A stretch of 44,783 nt of DNA from Candidatus Melainabacteria bacterium (lineage in GTDB: Bacteria > Cyanobacteriota > Vampirovibrionia > Caenarcaniphilales > Caenarcanaceae), in NCBI GenBank assembly GCA_005110395.1, contig DUDU01000020.1, positions 1 through 44,783 on the forward strand. Reading direction: 5' to 3'. Position 1 is the stretch's first letter, and the number at the start of each line of letters is the position of its first letter. Shown here one piece after another: positions 29,698 through 39,562 of this stretch. The position numbers and the translations under genes are program-made. The notes under the pieces were generated by a model that was not told the DNA's origin, made no database searches, and saw only the letters and a list, made by a program, of their open reading frames with translations.

Positions 29698-30162
29698 TTA
29701 GTTAAAGTGCTGGTAAAGCATACATAATCCAAATCCAATTGGTGCAATCGTGTATGAAAACATATGAATGATATTTCCATAATTTTTTCCGTATTTTTCT
29801 TCCATTACAGCAAGTTTCGCAAAATACTTATATTTATTTTTAGACATTCTCAATATGAATGTAGTTACTCCAAATAGTATTGCAATTCCACCAATAATTA
29901 GTTCAACTGACAATCCTGATCCAGTAAATAGATTAGTCAGTTTTTCTTGAGTTTTGCTATCAATGATGCTTGAAATAAAAAACACAATCCCTGCAAGAAC
30001 AAAGAAAATTGGAATTAGGAATACAACAACATTTTTATAATATTTTTTGTGTTCTTCCGACAATCCTTTGACCCTGTCATAGAAACTATCAATTTGCTTT
30101 TTTAGGAGTAGGATCAAAACCAAAGAAATAACACCAATTCCAATAAAAACAATAGACAGCAC
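29698..30162 (-). CDS. Small integral membrane protein (about 4 TM), hypothetical
   Basis: Four hydrophobic segments, e.g. MLSIVFIGIGVISLVLILLL and VVVFLIPIFFVLAGIVFFISSII. Confidence 0.65.
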   Translation of the reverse strand: MLSIVFIGIGVISLVLILLLKKQIDSFYDRVKGLSEEHKKYYKNVVVFLIPIFFVLAGIVFFISSIIDSKTQEKLTNLFTGSGLSVELIIGGIAILFGVTTFILRMSKNKYKYFAKLAVMEEKYGKNYGNIIHMFSYTIAPIGFGLCMLYQHFN

Positions 30163-30272
30163 GTATTGATTCCCTTGTTAATTTATTTTAGGATTTATCA
30201 AGTTTGAAGTGAAGCAAGTATAAAGTCAGAGTTATTAGCTGTAAAGTTTCAATATAAAAGTCTATTTGAATA

Positions 30273-31667
30273 ATGACTCAACAAAAAAAACTATTAGAAG
30301 AACAATATGACTTATGCATTGTCGGAGGTGGGATATCAGGCTTGTCCGCTGCTTTTCACGCTCACATAGCAGATGTTAATTTTGTTCTGATAGAAGCTTC
30401 TTGCAAATTTGGTGGAGCGATTCAAACTGAAATTATTAATGACCAAGATAAGCAATTTGTGATTGAAAGAGGCCCAAATAGTTTAGCGATTGGACCAAAT
30501 ATTACAAAGCTGATTGCTGATTTAAATGCAGACACCCCCGAGCCAATAAAGCTGGAAACAATAAATTCAAATCCCATTGCAAAGAACAAGTTAATCTTTG
30601 ATGGAAAAAAATTAGTAAATGTAACCAATCCAATTGATTTTCTTTTCAGTGATTTTCTTAGCTGGTCAACCAAAGTTAATATATTTGCAGATATATTTCG
30701 AAAGCCAAATCACAGAATTACTCCAAAAGAAGAAAGCATTGAACAATTTTTCAGCAGGCTTTTTGGACAAGAATTTGCCGATAAATTGATTTGGCCTATT
30801 TTATCTGGTATATATGCAGGAAATATCGCCCAGTTATCTCTTGAAAGTGTTTTCCCAAAAATTGCTGAAGCAGAAAGAAAACACGGTAGCCTGATTCGAG
30901 GATTGCTCAAAGGGAGTCGCACTGGGGCTTCAAAGAGACAAATCACATCTTTCAGATTTGGATTAAGTGATTTGGTCAAATCCATTGTGAATTCTTTACC
31001 TTCCGATCGACTTGCTCTTAATACTGAGGTTCACGACATATCAATAAACACAGATAATCAAACATGCACAATCTCTCTTTCTTGCGGGCAAGTCATTAAT
31101 GCAAAAAAAATCATTCTCGCAACTCCAGCTTATATATCAGCTCAAATGCTGCGCAATCACGATTCTGAAATTACGAATAAATTGAATTCCATTGAATACG
31201 CACCCATTATTTCAGTCAATTTTTGGTTGAGTAAAAATCAATTCAAGCCAGATTTAATTTCAATTATTAAAGAATCTTTTGGCTTTCTTTCGTCTCGCAA
31301 TGCTTCCAAATTACTAGGCGTGATTTTCAATTCCTCATCTTTTCCAATTCATGCACCTGAAGATAAATTTGGATTCACCTGTTTTATTGGAGGCGCAAAT
31401 TATCCTGAATTAATGAAACTCTCAGACCAAGAAATCAGTGATTTGCTGAAAGCAGAATTGTGTAAAGTCTTGAATTTAGAAAAAGTTGAGCTGGCAATAA
31501 AAGGATTAACTCGCTGGACACAGGCAATTCCACAATATAATCTTGGGCATAAAGCTTTAATCGAGTCTATTGAGAAAGAACTCCCACCAAATGTTATTTT
31601 GATTGGAAATTATCTCGGCGGAATCTCATTGGAAGATTGCGTGAAAACTGGCAGAGAGAGTATTTAA
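30273..31667 (+). CDS. hemG: Protoporphyrinogen oxidase (HemY/HemG-type FAD flavoprotein)
   Basis: YDLCIVGGGISGLSAAFHAH ... ERGPNSL ... WTQAIPQYNLGHKALI ... LIGNYLGGISLEDCVKTGRE. Confidence 0.9.
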   Translation: MTQQKKLLEEQYDLCIVGGGISGLSAAFHAHIADVNFVLIEASCKFGGAIQTEIINDQDKQFVIERGPNSLAIGPNITKLIADLNADTPEPIKLETINSNPIAKNKLIFDGKKLVNVTNPIDFLFSDFLSWSTKVNIFADIFRKPNHRITPKEESIEQFFSRLFGQEFADKLIWPILSGIYAGNIAQLSLESVFPKIAEAERKHGSLIRGLLKGSRTGASKRQITSFRFGLSDLVKSIVNSLPSDRLALNTEVHDISINTDNQTCTISLSCGQVINAKKIILATPAYISAQMLRNHDSEITNKLNSIEYAPIISVNFWLSKNQFKPDLISIIKESFGFLSSRNASKLLGVIFNSSSFPIHAPEDKFGFTCFIGGANYPELMKLSDQEISDLLKAELCKVLNLEKVELAIKGLTRWTQAIPQYNLGHKALIESIEKELPPNVILIGNYLGGISLEDCVKTGRESI

Positions 31668-31687
31668 TTAGTTAGCGAATTGAAAAA

Positions 31688-32671
31688 TCAACTTGCCTTC
31701 TTCTTCAAATTCAAGACTTTCTCAGCTTCAGCGGCAATATGATCAGCGGTCAAGCCATACTCTAATAGCAAAGCATCAATGGTTCCACTTTGCCCGAATC
31801 TATCATCTACAGCTACAACTCCCATTGGACAATAGCCAATATGATTTTGTGAAATGCAAGCACTAACCATTTGATTGACACCGCAGACTTGATTATGCTC
31901 TTCCGCAACTACCAATGCATTTGTTTTGCCAACACTCTTTAGAATGGTGGCTTTATCAAGAGGCTTTACGCTAGACAAATTGATTACTTCCGCTTCAATG
32001 CCTTTTTCCTGAAGCTTAACCGCTGCTTCTAGAGCAATAGAGACCATAATGCCAAGCGCAGCTATTGTTACATCTTTTCCTTCCCTGATTATATGAGACT
32101 TTCCGATCTCAAATTCAAAATTATCAGGATTGAAAATAACTGGAACTGCTGGCCTACCAAGGCGAATATAAACGGGACCTTTATGCAATAGTGCTTTCTT
32201 GATTATCGCTTTTGTTTCAACCGCATCGGCAGGCACAAGGACAGTCATTTTTGGTATAACGCTCATAATGGCAATATCTTCAATTATTTGATGACTTGCA
32301 CCATCTTCACCCAGTGTAATTCCTGCATGCGTCGCCGCAATTTTTACATTAAAGTCATTATGCGCAACTGAATTTCTGACTTGTTCCCAAGCACGACCAG
32401 TTGCAAACATTGCAAAGCTAGAAGCAAATGGTATTTTTCCAGAAGCTGCCAAACCAGCAGCGGTAGAAATCATATTTTGCTCAGCAATTCCCATGTTGAA
32501 AAACCGCTCAGGATAAAGCTTTGCGAATTTACCAGTATAAGTCGAACCGCTCAGATCAGCATCCAAAACAACTAGTTCAGGGAATTGATCAGCCAGCTCT
32601 ACTAATGCCTCTCCATAAGCCTGACGGGTTGCGATTTTACCCGTTTGATTCTCAATAATTGCTCCAGCCAT
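31688..32671 (-). CDS. Transketolase C-terminal half (split type)
   Basis: TRQAYGEALVELADQFPELVVLDADLSGSTYTGKFAKLYPERFFNMGIAEQNMISTAAGLAASGKIPFASSFAMFATGRAWEQVRN. Confidence 0.93.
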   Translation of the reverse strand: MAGAIIENQTGKIATRQAYGEALVELADQFPELVVLDADLSGSTYTGKFAKLYPERFFNMGIAEQNMISTAAGLAASGKIPFASSFAMFATGRAWEQVRNSVAHNDFNVKIAATHAGITLGEDGASHQIIEDIAIMSVIPKMTVLVPADAVETKAIIKKALLHKGPVYIRLGRPAVPVIFNPDNFEFEIGKSHIIREGKDVTIAALGIMVSIALEAAVKLQEKGIEAEVINLSSVKPLDKATILKSVGKTNALVVAEEHNQVCGVNQMVSACISQNHIGYCPMGVVAVDDRFGQSGTIDALLLEYGLTADHIAAEAEKVLNLKKKAS

Positions 32672-33167
32672 AAATCAAATGTTTTTTTCAGAAAAGTCCA
32701 TCAATTGTAACTGATCCCAATTTTGTAAAAAGCAAAAGATCACTTTTTATCTTTATTATTTGGGTACGTTGATAATGAAAAATTTTCCAGCTTTCAATCT
32801 ATCCTTGAGAATTTAAGAGTTTCAGAGAAAACCACTTTTATCATCTGCTGTAAATAATTCGGGATAATCAATGCCCTTTTGTAAGGACCTTAACGAGCTC
32901 TCACCTATTTCGACAATAAGCATTCTCGTAGCTAATATCCCAAGTTCAATAAACTAATTTCTTGCTTCAACAGGCACTTGTATTGCTAGAATAATTCTTA
33001 AAATAGTAAATTGCCACGGCTTTTGCAGTTATTATTTAGCTTAACAATCTAGTTTCTCAAAAGCTTCAATATTTTATTTTCAAAGTATTTCTTTAAGTAT
33101 TTATTGAGCTTTTATCTATTTAGTTTTACAAATCGTTAACTTTCTGTTTAATTTCACGGAGATAAGC

Positions 33168-34223
33168 ATGATAATCATAATGGAACCACACGCTTCAGAT
33201 GAGCAAATCAACAAAGTCGTAAACCGAGTACAAGAGCTAGGCCTCAAAGCCATTCTCAATAAAGGCGAAATTCAAACTGTTGTCGCAGTGATTGGTGACG
33301 AAACTTCTAAGGTTCCAAGCACCGATGTTTTTGACGAATTATCAGGTGTCTTTCGTACTGAGCGAGTTCAAGTTCCATTTCGTTTAGCTAGCCGCACCTT
33401 CAAAAAAGAAGATAGTGTTTATGAAATTATTCCTGGCGTCAAAATCGGCGGCAATGAAGATTTATTGGTAATGGCTGGTCCCTGCTCAGTCGAAAGCGAA
33501 GAAGGCATAATGCAAACCGCCCACGCTGCCAAAGCTGGTGGAGCAAAAGTTCTTCGTGGAGGAGCTTATAAACCAAGAACCGCTCCTCGTACATTCGAAG
33601 GTTTAGGCGAATTGGGACTTAAACTTCTCAAACAGGCCTCCAAGGAAACTGGCTTAGCGGTAGTTACTGAAATTATGGATATTCGCGATTTAGATTTAGT
33701 TTGCGAAGCGGCCGATATTATTCAAGTTGGCGCTAGAAATATGCAGAATTTTTCTATGCTCAATGAGCTTGGCAAAAGCAAAAAGCCAATTCTTCTAAAA
33801 CGCGGAATGAGCTCAACAATTGATGAATGGTTACTTGCAGCCGAACGTATTATTCATCACGGAAATGAAAGAGTTATTCTCTGCGAAAGAGGAATTAGAT
33901 CATTCGATTCAAAATATACTCGCAATGTGCTCGACTTAGCCGCCATTCCAGTAATCAAACAGTTATCACATTTGCCTATTATTTCCGATCCTTCTCATGG
34001 AACTGGCAAAACTGCCTATGTGAAATCGATGACCTTGGCTTCAGTTGCAACAGGAGCAGATGGATTAATTATTGAAATTCACCCAGACCCAGAAAATGCT
34101 TTATCTGATGGCCCTCAAAGCTTGAAGTTTCACCAATTCTATGATCTAATGGAAGAAGTAAAACAAGTAAGATCTTTAGTCAAACCGATGTATTCTCCAA
34201 AGAAATCTCCAGCAGGGGTTTGA
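33168..34223 (+). CDS. aroF: 3-deoxy-7-phosphoheptulonate synthase with N-terminal ferredoxin-like domain
   Basis: MAGPCSVESEEGIMQTAHAAKAGGAKVLRGGAYKPRTAPRTFEGLGELGLKLL ... ISDPSHGTGK. Confidence 0.95.
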   Translation: MIIIMEPHASDEQINKVVNRVQELGLKAILNKGEIQTVVAVIGDETSKVPSTDVFDELSGVFRTERVQVPFRLASRTFKKEDSVYEIIPGVKIGGNEDLLVMAGPCSVESEEGIMQTAHAAKAGGAKVLRGGAYKPRTAPRTFEGLGELGLKLLKQASKETGLAVVTEIMDIRDLDLVCEAADIIQVGARNMQNFSMLNELGKSKKPILLKRGMSSTIDEWLLAAERIIHHGNERVILCERGIRSFDSKYTRNVLDLAAIPVIKQLSHLPIISDPSHGTGKTAYVKSMTLASVATGADGLIIEIHPDPENALSDGPQSLKFHQFYDLMEEVKQVRSLVKPMYSPKKSPAGV

Positions 34224-34282
34224 TTGAACAAATGACAATAAAGCACGGCGCTTAATTTAGTCTTGAAAACAATCTTGAAATA

Positions 34283-34300
34283 AATCCAGGACGGAATGAC
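34283..34300. repeat. Fragment of dispersed repeat family A
   Basis: AATCCAGGACGGAATGAC; reverse complement GTCATTCCGTCC as at 2653. Confidence 0.4.
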
Positions 34301-34396
34301 GAGAAGGAATTATTTCTGTCACTCTGTTTTGAGCTATACCAAAATAAGCTAAAAAATGAGCATGTACAAAACTTAGGATTCAATCTTGAGTTTCTT

Positions 34397-34460
34397 GGCT
34401 CCTCCTGTCAAGGAGGCTGGGGAGGTAATCACATAAAGTTGATAAAGGATTAAAATACGC
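34397..34460. repeat. Dispersed palindromic repeat family B, copy 3
   Basis: GGCTCCTCCTGTCAAGGAGGCTGGGGAGGTAATCACATAAAGTTGATAAAGGATTAAAATACGC, similar along its length to 12829-12885. Confidence 0.75.
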
Positions 34461-34585
34461 TAATGTCTTAAGAAGGCTTAGTATAGTTCCAAGATCTTTC
34501 TCGATAACCAGTTCATCAAAGCAGCCATTCTGCATAAGCTGAGTTCACCAATTGAAAATCTAAATTTCCCCCAAAAGAATTCAAT

Positions 34586-35044
34586 TTAAGATTCAGGCTT
34601 ATTTTCTGGAGGCCAGAGGAATTCAATTATGTCTTTGCCACTGAAAATTTGATCGTAAAGCTCATTCAACCGTTCATTTCTTTTTTCAACTGATTGATTC
34701 AACGTTTCTGTTACTAATGCCTGAACTGGATCAAGAAGCACTTTTTGTATATCAGAATATAGATTACTGAGAGCATCATAAGTCTCATTATATAAGCTCT
34801 CTGCATTAGGATAACTATTAACAATTTGATTAGTTACCATCGCTGAGTTCAGTCCAACACTTACTACCTTTTGGAGAATGGCTGGGTTTCTTGTTTCAGA
34901 GAGGAGTACTCCCTTAAACTGACCATCCCTTATCGAATCCATACTAGCAGATTGAAGAGTTGGCATTTTGTCTCTTTGAAGAGCAACTCTAAGCCTATTT
35001 GTTATAGAAAAATGAGGGGGATTAACACCACCTGGATTTACCAT
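34586..35044 (-). CDS. Hypothetical protein
   Basis: MVNPGGVNPPHFSITNRLRVALQRDK...; start at 35044 preferred (AAGGAAG upstream) over ORF-track start 35110. Confidence 0.55.
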   Translation of the reverse strand: MVNPGGVNPPHFSITNRLRVALQRDKMPTLQSASMDSIRDGQFKGVLLSETRNPAILQKVVSVGLNSAMVTNQIVNSYPNAESLYNETYDALSNLYSDIQKVLLDPVQALVTETLNQSVEKRNERLNELYDQIFSGKDIIEFLWPPENKPES

Positions 35045-35214
35045 TAAAACTTCCTTAGAAAAGAAAAACGAATGGTCTTTGCTGTAAATACTTGTTCTCG
35101 CCCTTGTCAAGTCAATTTGTTCTTTTAAACAACTAAAGGGAAGGTCTTTGATATATTTTTAGAAACTTTTTATATGTTCAATTAATGTTCAAGTAATTGC
35201 GGAGAATTTAATTA

Positions 35215-36372
35215 ATGACGACTCAAGCTCAAGCAGAAGCCCTAAAAGCTGGACTAGAAGGCGTAATTGCAGGCGAAAGTAAAATTTGTTTGATTGATGG
35301 AGAAAACAGAAAGCTCAGCTACAGAGGATATGATGTCGCTGACTTATCCAAATATTCATCTTTCGAAGAAACCACTTTCTTGCTTCTGAATGGCAGATTG
35401 CCCAGCGTAAATGAGCTGGAAGTTTTCAAAAACGAACTTGCAAAGGCTAGATATATTCCAAGTCAGATTCTGGCAATGATTGCTTTAGTTCCTCCTCAAA
35501 CTCATCCAATGGACATGTTGAGAACTATTGTTTCAGCTCTAAGTCAGCATGAGCCAGATGTAAGTGACAACTCTACAGAAGCCAATCTAAGAAAAGCAAC
35601 TCGCCTTATTGCTCAAGCCCCTGTAATTGTTGCAGCATATCACCGCCTCAGAAACGGTTTACAGCCAATTCCACCAATCAAGAAATTAAATCTCGCCTCA
35701 AACTTCCTCTACATGCTCACGGGTGAAGAGGCTCATGAATATGCTGAGAAAGTATTTGATATGTGCATGATTTTACATGCCGATCACTGCTTCAATGCTT
35801 CAACCTTTACGGCTAGGGTTACAGCTGCAACTCTTTCTGATTTACATTCAGCCATCACATCTGCAATTGGTGCTCTCAAAGGCAAGCTACATGGCGGCGC
35901 CAATCAAGAAGTAATGGAATTACTCAATAAGATTGGATCAATTGAAAACGTATCTCCCTATTTGACCAAAATGTTTGAAGAAGGCAAAAAGGTACCTGGT
36001 TTTGGACATAGAGTTTATAGAACCTGTGAAGATCCAAGAGCTACGATTCTTAGAGAATCATCCAAAGAGCTAGGCATTTGCGAAAACAATACCAAATGGT
36101 TTGAAATTTCTAAAGCCATCGAAGACTTTGTCGTTCACAGCACTCAGGAAAAAGGCAAACCACTTTATCCTAATGTCGATTTCTATTCCGCTTCTACCTA
36201 TCATGTCTTAAAAATTGAACCTCAACTCTTTACGCCAATTTTTGCGATGTCACGCTTAGCTGGCTGGTGTGCGCATGTAATTGAGCAACATGCAAATAAT
36301 AGACTTATTCGTCCACAAGCTCACTATATAGGCGAAAGAGATTTAAGCTATGTTTTGTTAGACAAAAGATAA
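35215..36372 (+). CDS. gltA: Citrate synthase
   Basis: LEGVIAGESKICLIDGENRKLSYRGYDVADL ... LHADHCFNASTFTARV ... LKGKLHGGANQEVM ... VPGFGHRVYRTCEDPRA. Confidence 0.96.
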   Translation: MTTQAQAEALKAGLEGVIAGESKICLIDGENRKLSYRGYDVADLSKYSSFEETTFLLLNGRLPSVNELEVFKNELAKARYIPSQILAMIALVPPQTHPMDMLRTIVSALSQHEPDVSDNSTEANLRKATRLIAQAPVIVAAYHRLRNGLQPIPPIKKLNLASNFLYMLTGEEAHEYAEKVFDMCMILHADHCFNASTFTARVTAATLSDLHSAITSAIGALKGKLHGGANQEVMELLNKIGSIENVSPYLTKMFEEGKKVPGFGHRVYRTCEDPRATILRESSKELGICENNTKWFEISKAIEDFVVHSTQEKGKPLYPNVDFYSASTYHVLKIEPQLFTPIFAMSRLAGWCAHVIEQHANNRLIRPQAHYIGERDLSYVLLDKR

Positions 36373-36378
36373 AAACCA

Positions 36379-38259
36379 ATGACTTTCAATTATCAATTTC
36401 AAAATCTGCCTGAATTATTTTTGAAACGGGCAGAGGAGAATAACTGCAAAACGATTTTTTATTTCAAGCCTCGAAAAGGAAGAAAAGAAGAAAAAAGTTT
36501 TGAACAATTGAATTGGAATGAATCAAAAAAGCAAGTTGAGCATTTAGCGCTTGGTCTTATTAGAATCGGCTCCCAGCCTACAGACAATATCGGCATACTT
36601 GCAAATACCTGCATTGAATGGGTAATTGCAGATATTGCCATTATGTGCTCTGCCGCAATCACAGTCTCTCTCTATCACACATGCACTCCCGAAGAATTGC
36701 TGTATTTGATAAACGATGCCGATCTCAAATATATTTTTGTTGAAGATAAAAAGCAATTAGAAAAAGTTCTTCAGGTTTATAAAGAAACAAAACTGCAAGG
36801 AATTATAGTCTTTGATGAGGCTGTTCAAAAGCCTGAAGCCAATATTCCGATTTATCTTTTAAGTGAAATTCTGCATTCGGAAGATCCTATTCCAGTTTTT
36901 GAAGATAAAAGCACTGTCAATGAAGCATTTGAGATCAATAGTGTAATCAAAGAACGAATTGCAAATATAAGACTTGATGATAATGCCACTATAGTTTATA
37001 CCTCTGGGACTAGTGGACAATTAAAAGGTGTTTTGCTCACTCACAAAAATATATTGGCGCAAATTCAATCAATTTCTTCGGTAGTTCCCATCAACAATTC
37101 TGCGCAACACTCATTACTTGCCTTTCTGACATCAGCACATATTTTTCAGAGAATTGCGGGGGGGTGGTATTTTATAGATCAGGCTTGCCCAATTTATTGG
37201 TGTAACCGCATAGAGAGAATTGCTCAATATCTCCATGAAAGCAATGCCACCATTATCCTTTCAGTCCCATTAATTCTTGAAAAGATCAAATCCAAAATCC
37301 TCAACCAAATCGAAGAGCTCCCCGACGCTAGTAAATTAATTGTCAAAAATGCTTTAAATGCTGCAATTGCTTTTAAGCGCGCTGAATTCAAAGCACAAAG
37401 CAAAACCGTAAAGACTATTATGCGCTTGGCTCATCAGGGGGTTTATGAGTCGGTTCTGAAAAAAGTTGCCGAGAAAATCAGCCCAACCCTCAAAGTCATC
37501 ATATCTGGCGGAGCTCCAATTTCTCCAGCCACAATTGAATTCTTTCATGCACTTGGTATTTATTTGATTGAAGGCTATGGACTAACAGAGAACACCGCTG
37601 TTCTTTGCGCCAATTCAATTTGGGAAATAACGATGAATAGCGTTGGTAAACCACTGTCAGGAACAGAAATAAAGATTGCTGAAGACGGCGAAATACTTGC
37701 AAAGGGTGACATTATTTTCAAAGAATATTGGAATAAGCCAGAAGCCACACGAGAAGCGTTTACTGATGATGGCTGGTTCAAAACTGGCGATTTGGGACAT
37801 TTGGACAAAGCGGGGAATTTATTTATTACTGGCCGCAAAAAAGATTTGATTGTAAATGCAGGCGGTAAAAAAATCATGCCAGCTTTAATTGAAGAAAGCG
37901 TCAGGGCAAGTTTATATATTGATCAAATTGCAGTATTTGGGGATAAACAAAGATGGATTGGCGCACTTATTACCTTACACAAAGAAGCCGTTCTAAAGAC
38001 ATTAGGCAGAGATCCAAAAATAATTAATGATGAAGGCTGGGAAATACTCTGTGAAAGCGATGAAGTAAATAAATTAATCACGCATGATTTGCAAGATAAA
38101 TTAAAACATTTAGCTGAATATGAAAGAGTACAAAAATTCAAAATACTTCCTCAGCCTTTTAGTCAAAAAAAAGATGAACTGACTCACACAATGAAACTAA
38201 AGAGAAAAGTTGTTGAATCAAATTACAAAGCAATTATTGATAGTTTATTTGTGATTTGA
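36379..38259 (+). CDS. Long-chain acyl-CoA synthetase (AMP-binding)
   Basis: ATIVYTSGTSGQLKGVLLTHKN ... EGYGLTENTAV ... GWFKTGDLGHLDKAGNLFITGRKKDLIVNAGGKKIMPALIE. Confidence 0.95.
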   Translation: MTFNYQFQNLPELFLKRAEENNCKTIFYFKPRKGRKEEKSFEQLNWNESKKQVEHLALGLIRIGSQPTDNIGILANTCIEWVIADIAIMCSAAITVSLYHTCTPEELLYLINDADLKYIFVEDKKQLEKVLQVYKETKLQGIIVFDEAVQKPEANIPIYLLSEILHSEDPIPVFEDKSTVNEAFEINSVIKERIANIRLDDNATIVYTSGTSGQLKGVLLTHKNILAQIQSISSVVPINNSAQHSLLAFLTSAHIFQRIAGGWYFIDQACPIYWCNRIERIAQYLHESNATIILSVPLILEKIKSKILNQIEELPDASKLIVKNALNAAIAFKRAEFKAQSKTVKTIMRLAHQGVYESVLKKVAEKISPTLKVIISGGAPISPATIEFFHALGIYLIEGYGLTENTAVLCANSIWEITMNSVGKPLSGTEIKIAEDGEILAKGDIIFKEYWNKPEATREAFTDDGWFKTGDLGHLDKAGNLFITGRKKDLIVNAGGKKIMPALIEESVRASLYIDQIAVFGDKQRWIGALITLHKEAVLKTLGRDPKIINDEGWEILCESDEVNKLITHDLQDKLKHLAEYERVQKFKILPQPFSQKKDELTHTMKLKRKVVESNYKAIIDSLFVI

Positions 38260-38264
38260 TTATT

Positions 38265-38387
38265 TTAATGAACCTGGAAGTTTCCTGAGAACCGTTTCTA
38301 GAGTGGTAGAGACTTTGGATTCTTCAAGAGCTGATTTAGGAACAACTGCCGCTGCCCCGCCAAAACCAGCTTGAAGAAAGAAATTAG
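38265..38387 (-). pseudogene. 3' remnant of a CDS truncated at the IS boundary
   Basis: Minus-strand frame entering from the IS edge: NFFLQAGFGGAAAVVPKSALEESKVSTTLETVLRKLPGSLK*; no upstream portion found beyond the IS. Confidence 0.5.
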
Positions 38388-39424
38388 GGCATATAGGTAA
38401 AAAGTCCACCTGAATTAAGATGAAAGAAGCTTAATAATCATTTGAATCTTTCTCCTAGCACTGATTCCACGATGAACGTTGACTTTAGCCTTCAGATGAG
38501 AGAAGTACCCATCACATGAATTTGTTGTCTTTTCGATTCGGAGATGTGGAAATTTCTCAAAGGTAAAAAGATACGCTAATTGCCTTTTGATAGCATTAAA
38601 TGCTGATCTAAGCCTTTTATGTTTGAATTCCCCTGATTCATTTCTTTCTTTTAAAAACTCTTTGTATTTTTCTTTAAGTTCATTGTATTTCTTTGTGAAT
38701 TTCTCTTCTGATGATGCTTTTAACCTTAAGATCAATTCTCTCAATTCTTTTCCACATTCTGTTCTCGGCCTTTTAGTAGTATATCTCGATATATTTTGGA
38801 CTAAATGAAAGTGACAAAGCTGGATTGGAACTGATGGAAACATATTCTCAAGAAGCTGAATGACTCCTTGTCTCCCATCAATTGTGAAACTTAGGATTTT
38901 GTGTGTCTTTCTAATCTCCGCTAGAGCCTGTTTGTAATATACTATTTTCTCTGAGCTCTGAAAGTCATAGTGAATATTGGTACCATTGCTCCTAAAGAGG
39001 AATAAGCAAAATTCTCTTTTAAAATGACTTGCATCAAAAACTAAATTAATTTCCTCGGAATTGTTCGAGTTAACTCTTAAATCAGGCAAACTCAAGTTGT
39101 CAAAATGTTTTCTAATTGTTTTTGGATTTATTCCATATTGGTCTTGAAGCTCTGAGAAGGTTTGTTTTCCAGTGACATATTCTGAATAAAGCTTCTGATA
39201 GTTGATTTGCTTTTTATTTAAGAACCAAGATTTGCAGTTTTTGCATTGGAACTGTTGTTTGGAATGTTTGATCCCTTTTTAATGATTTGGGATGAATTAC
39301 ATTGTGGACATATTTTTCTTGGCATTTTTTCTGTACCTTTTGATCAGTACATTCATTTTCTCTCAAATCCTTCTTTCAGTAACCTTTTACAGATTTCTCT
39401 AAGTGGACTTTTTACCTATTTGCC
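38388..39424 (-). mobile_element. Insertion sequence, IS256/IS1249-like, ~1037 bp with TIRs
   Basis: TIRs GGCATATAGGTAAAAAGTCCACCT (38388-38411) and reverse complement of 39401-39424 GGCAAATAGGTAAAAAGTCCACTT (22/24); encloses the transposase frames. Confidence 0.85.
38415..39325 (-). pseudogene. IS transposase (zinc-ribbon + DDE, IS256/IS1249-like) with a 1-nt frameshift near 39267-39269
   Basis: MPRKICPQCNSSQIIKKGS (frame 1) then KHSKQQFQCKNCKSWFLNKKQINYQKLYSEYVTGKQTFSELQDQYGINPKTIRKHFDNLSLPDLRVNSNNSEEINLVFDASHFKRE...TIDGRQGVIQLLENMFPSVPIQLCHFHLVQN...KTTNSCDGYFSHLKAKVNVHRGIS (frame 2). Confidence 0.8.
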
Positions 39425-39562
39425 TAAATATCTAAGAGTGAGTATAGTCTTTTGCTTATCGATATTGGTATGATAAACATACTGACTTATTTCATAAGAC
39501 CCCAGATCAATTTTCTGAGTCTTTACTCTCCATAACCTGGTGAAACTTTACAGCAAACTAAT

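Noticed and set aside
37575-37877. 100-aa antisense ORF in the acyl-CoA synthetase gene
   Set aside because: Shadow ORF of a conserved AMP-binding enzyme.
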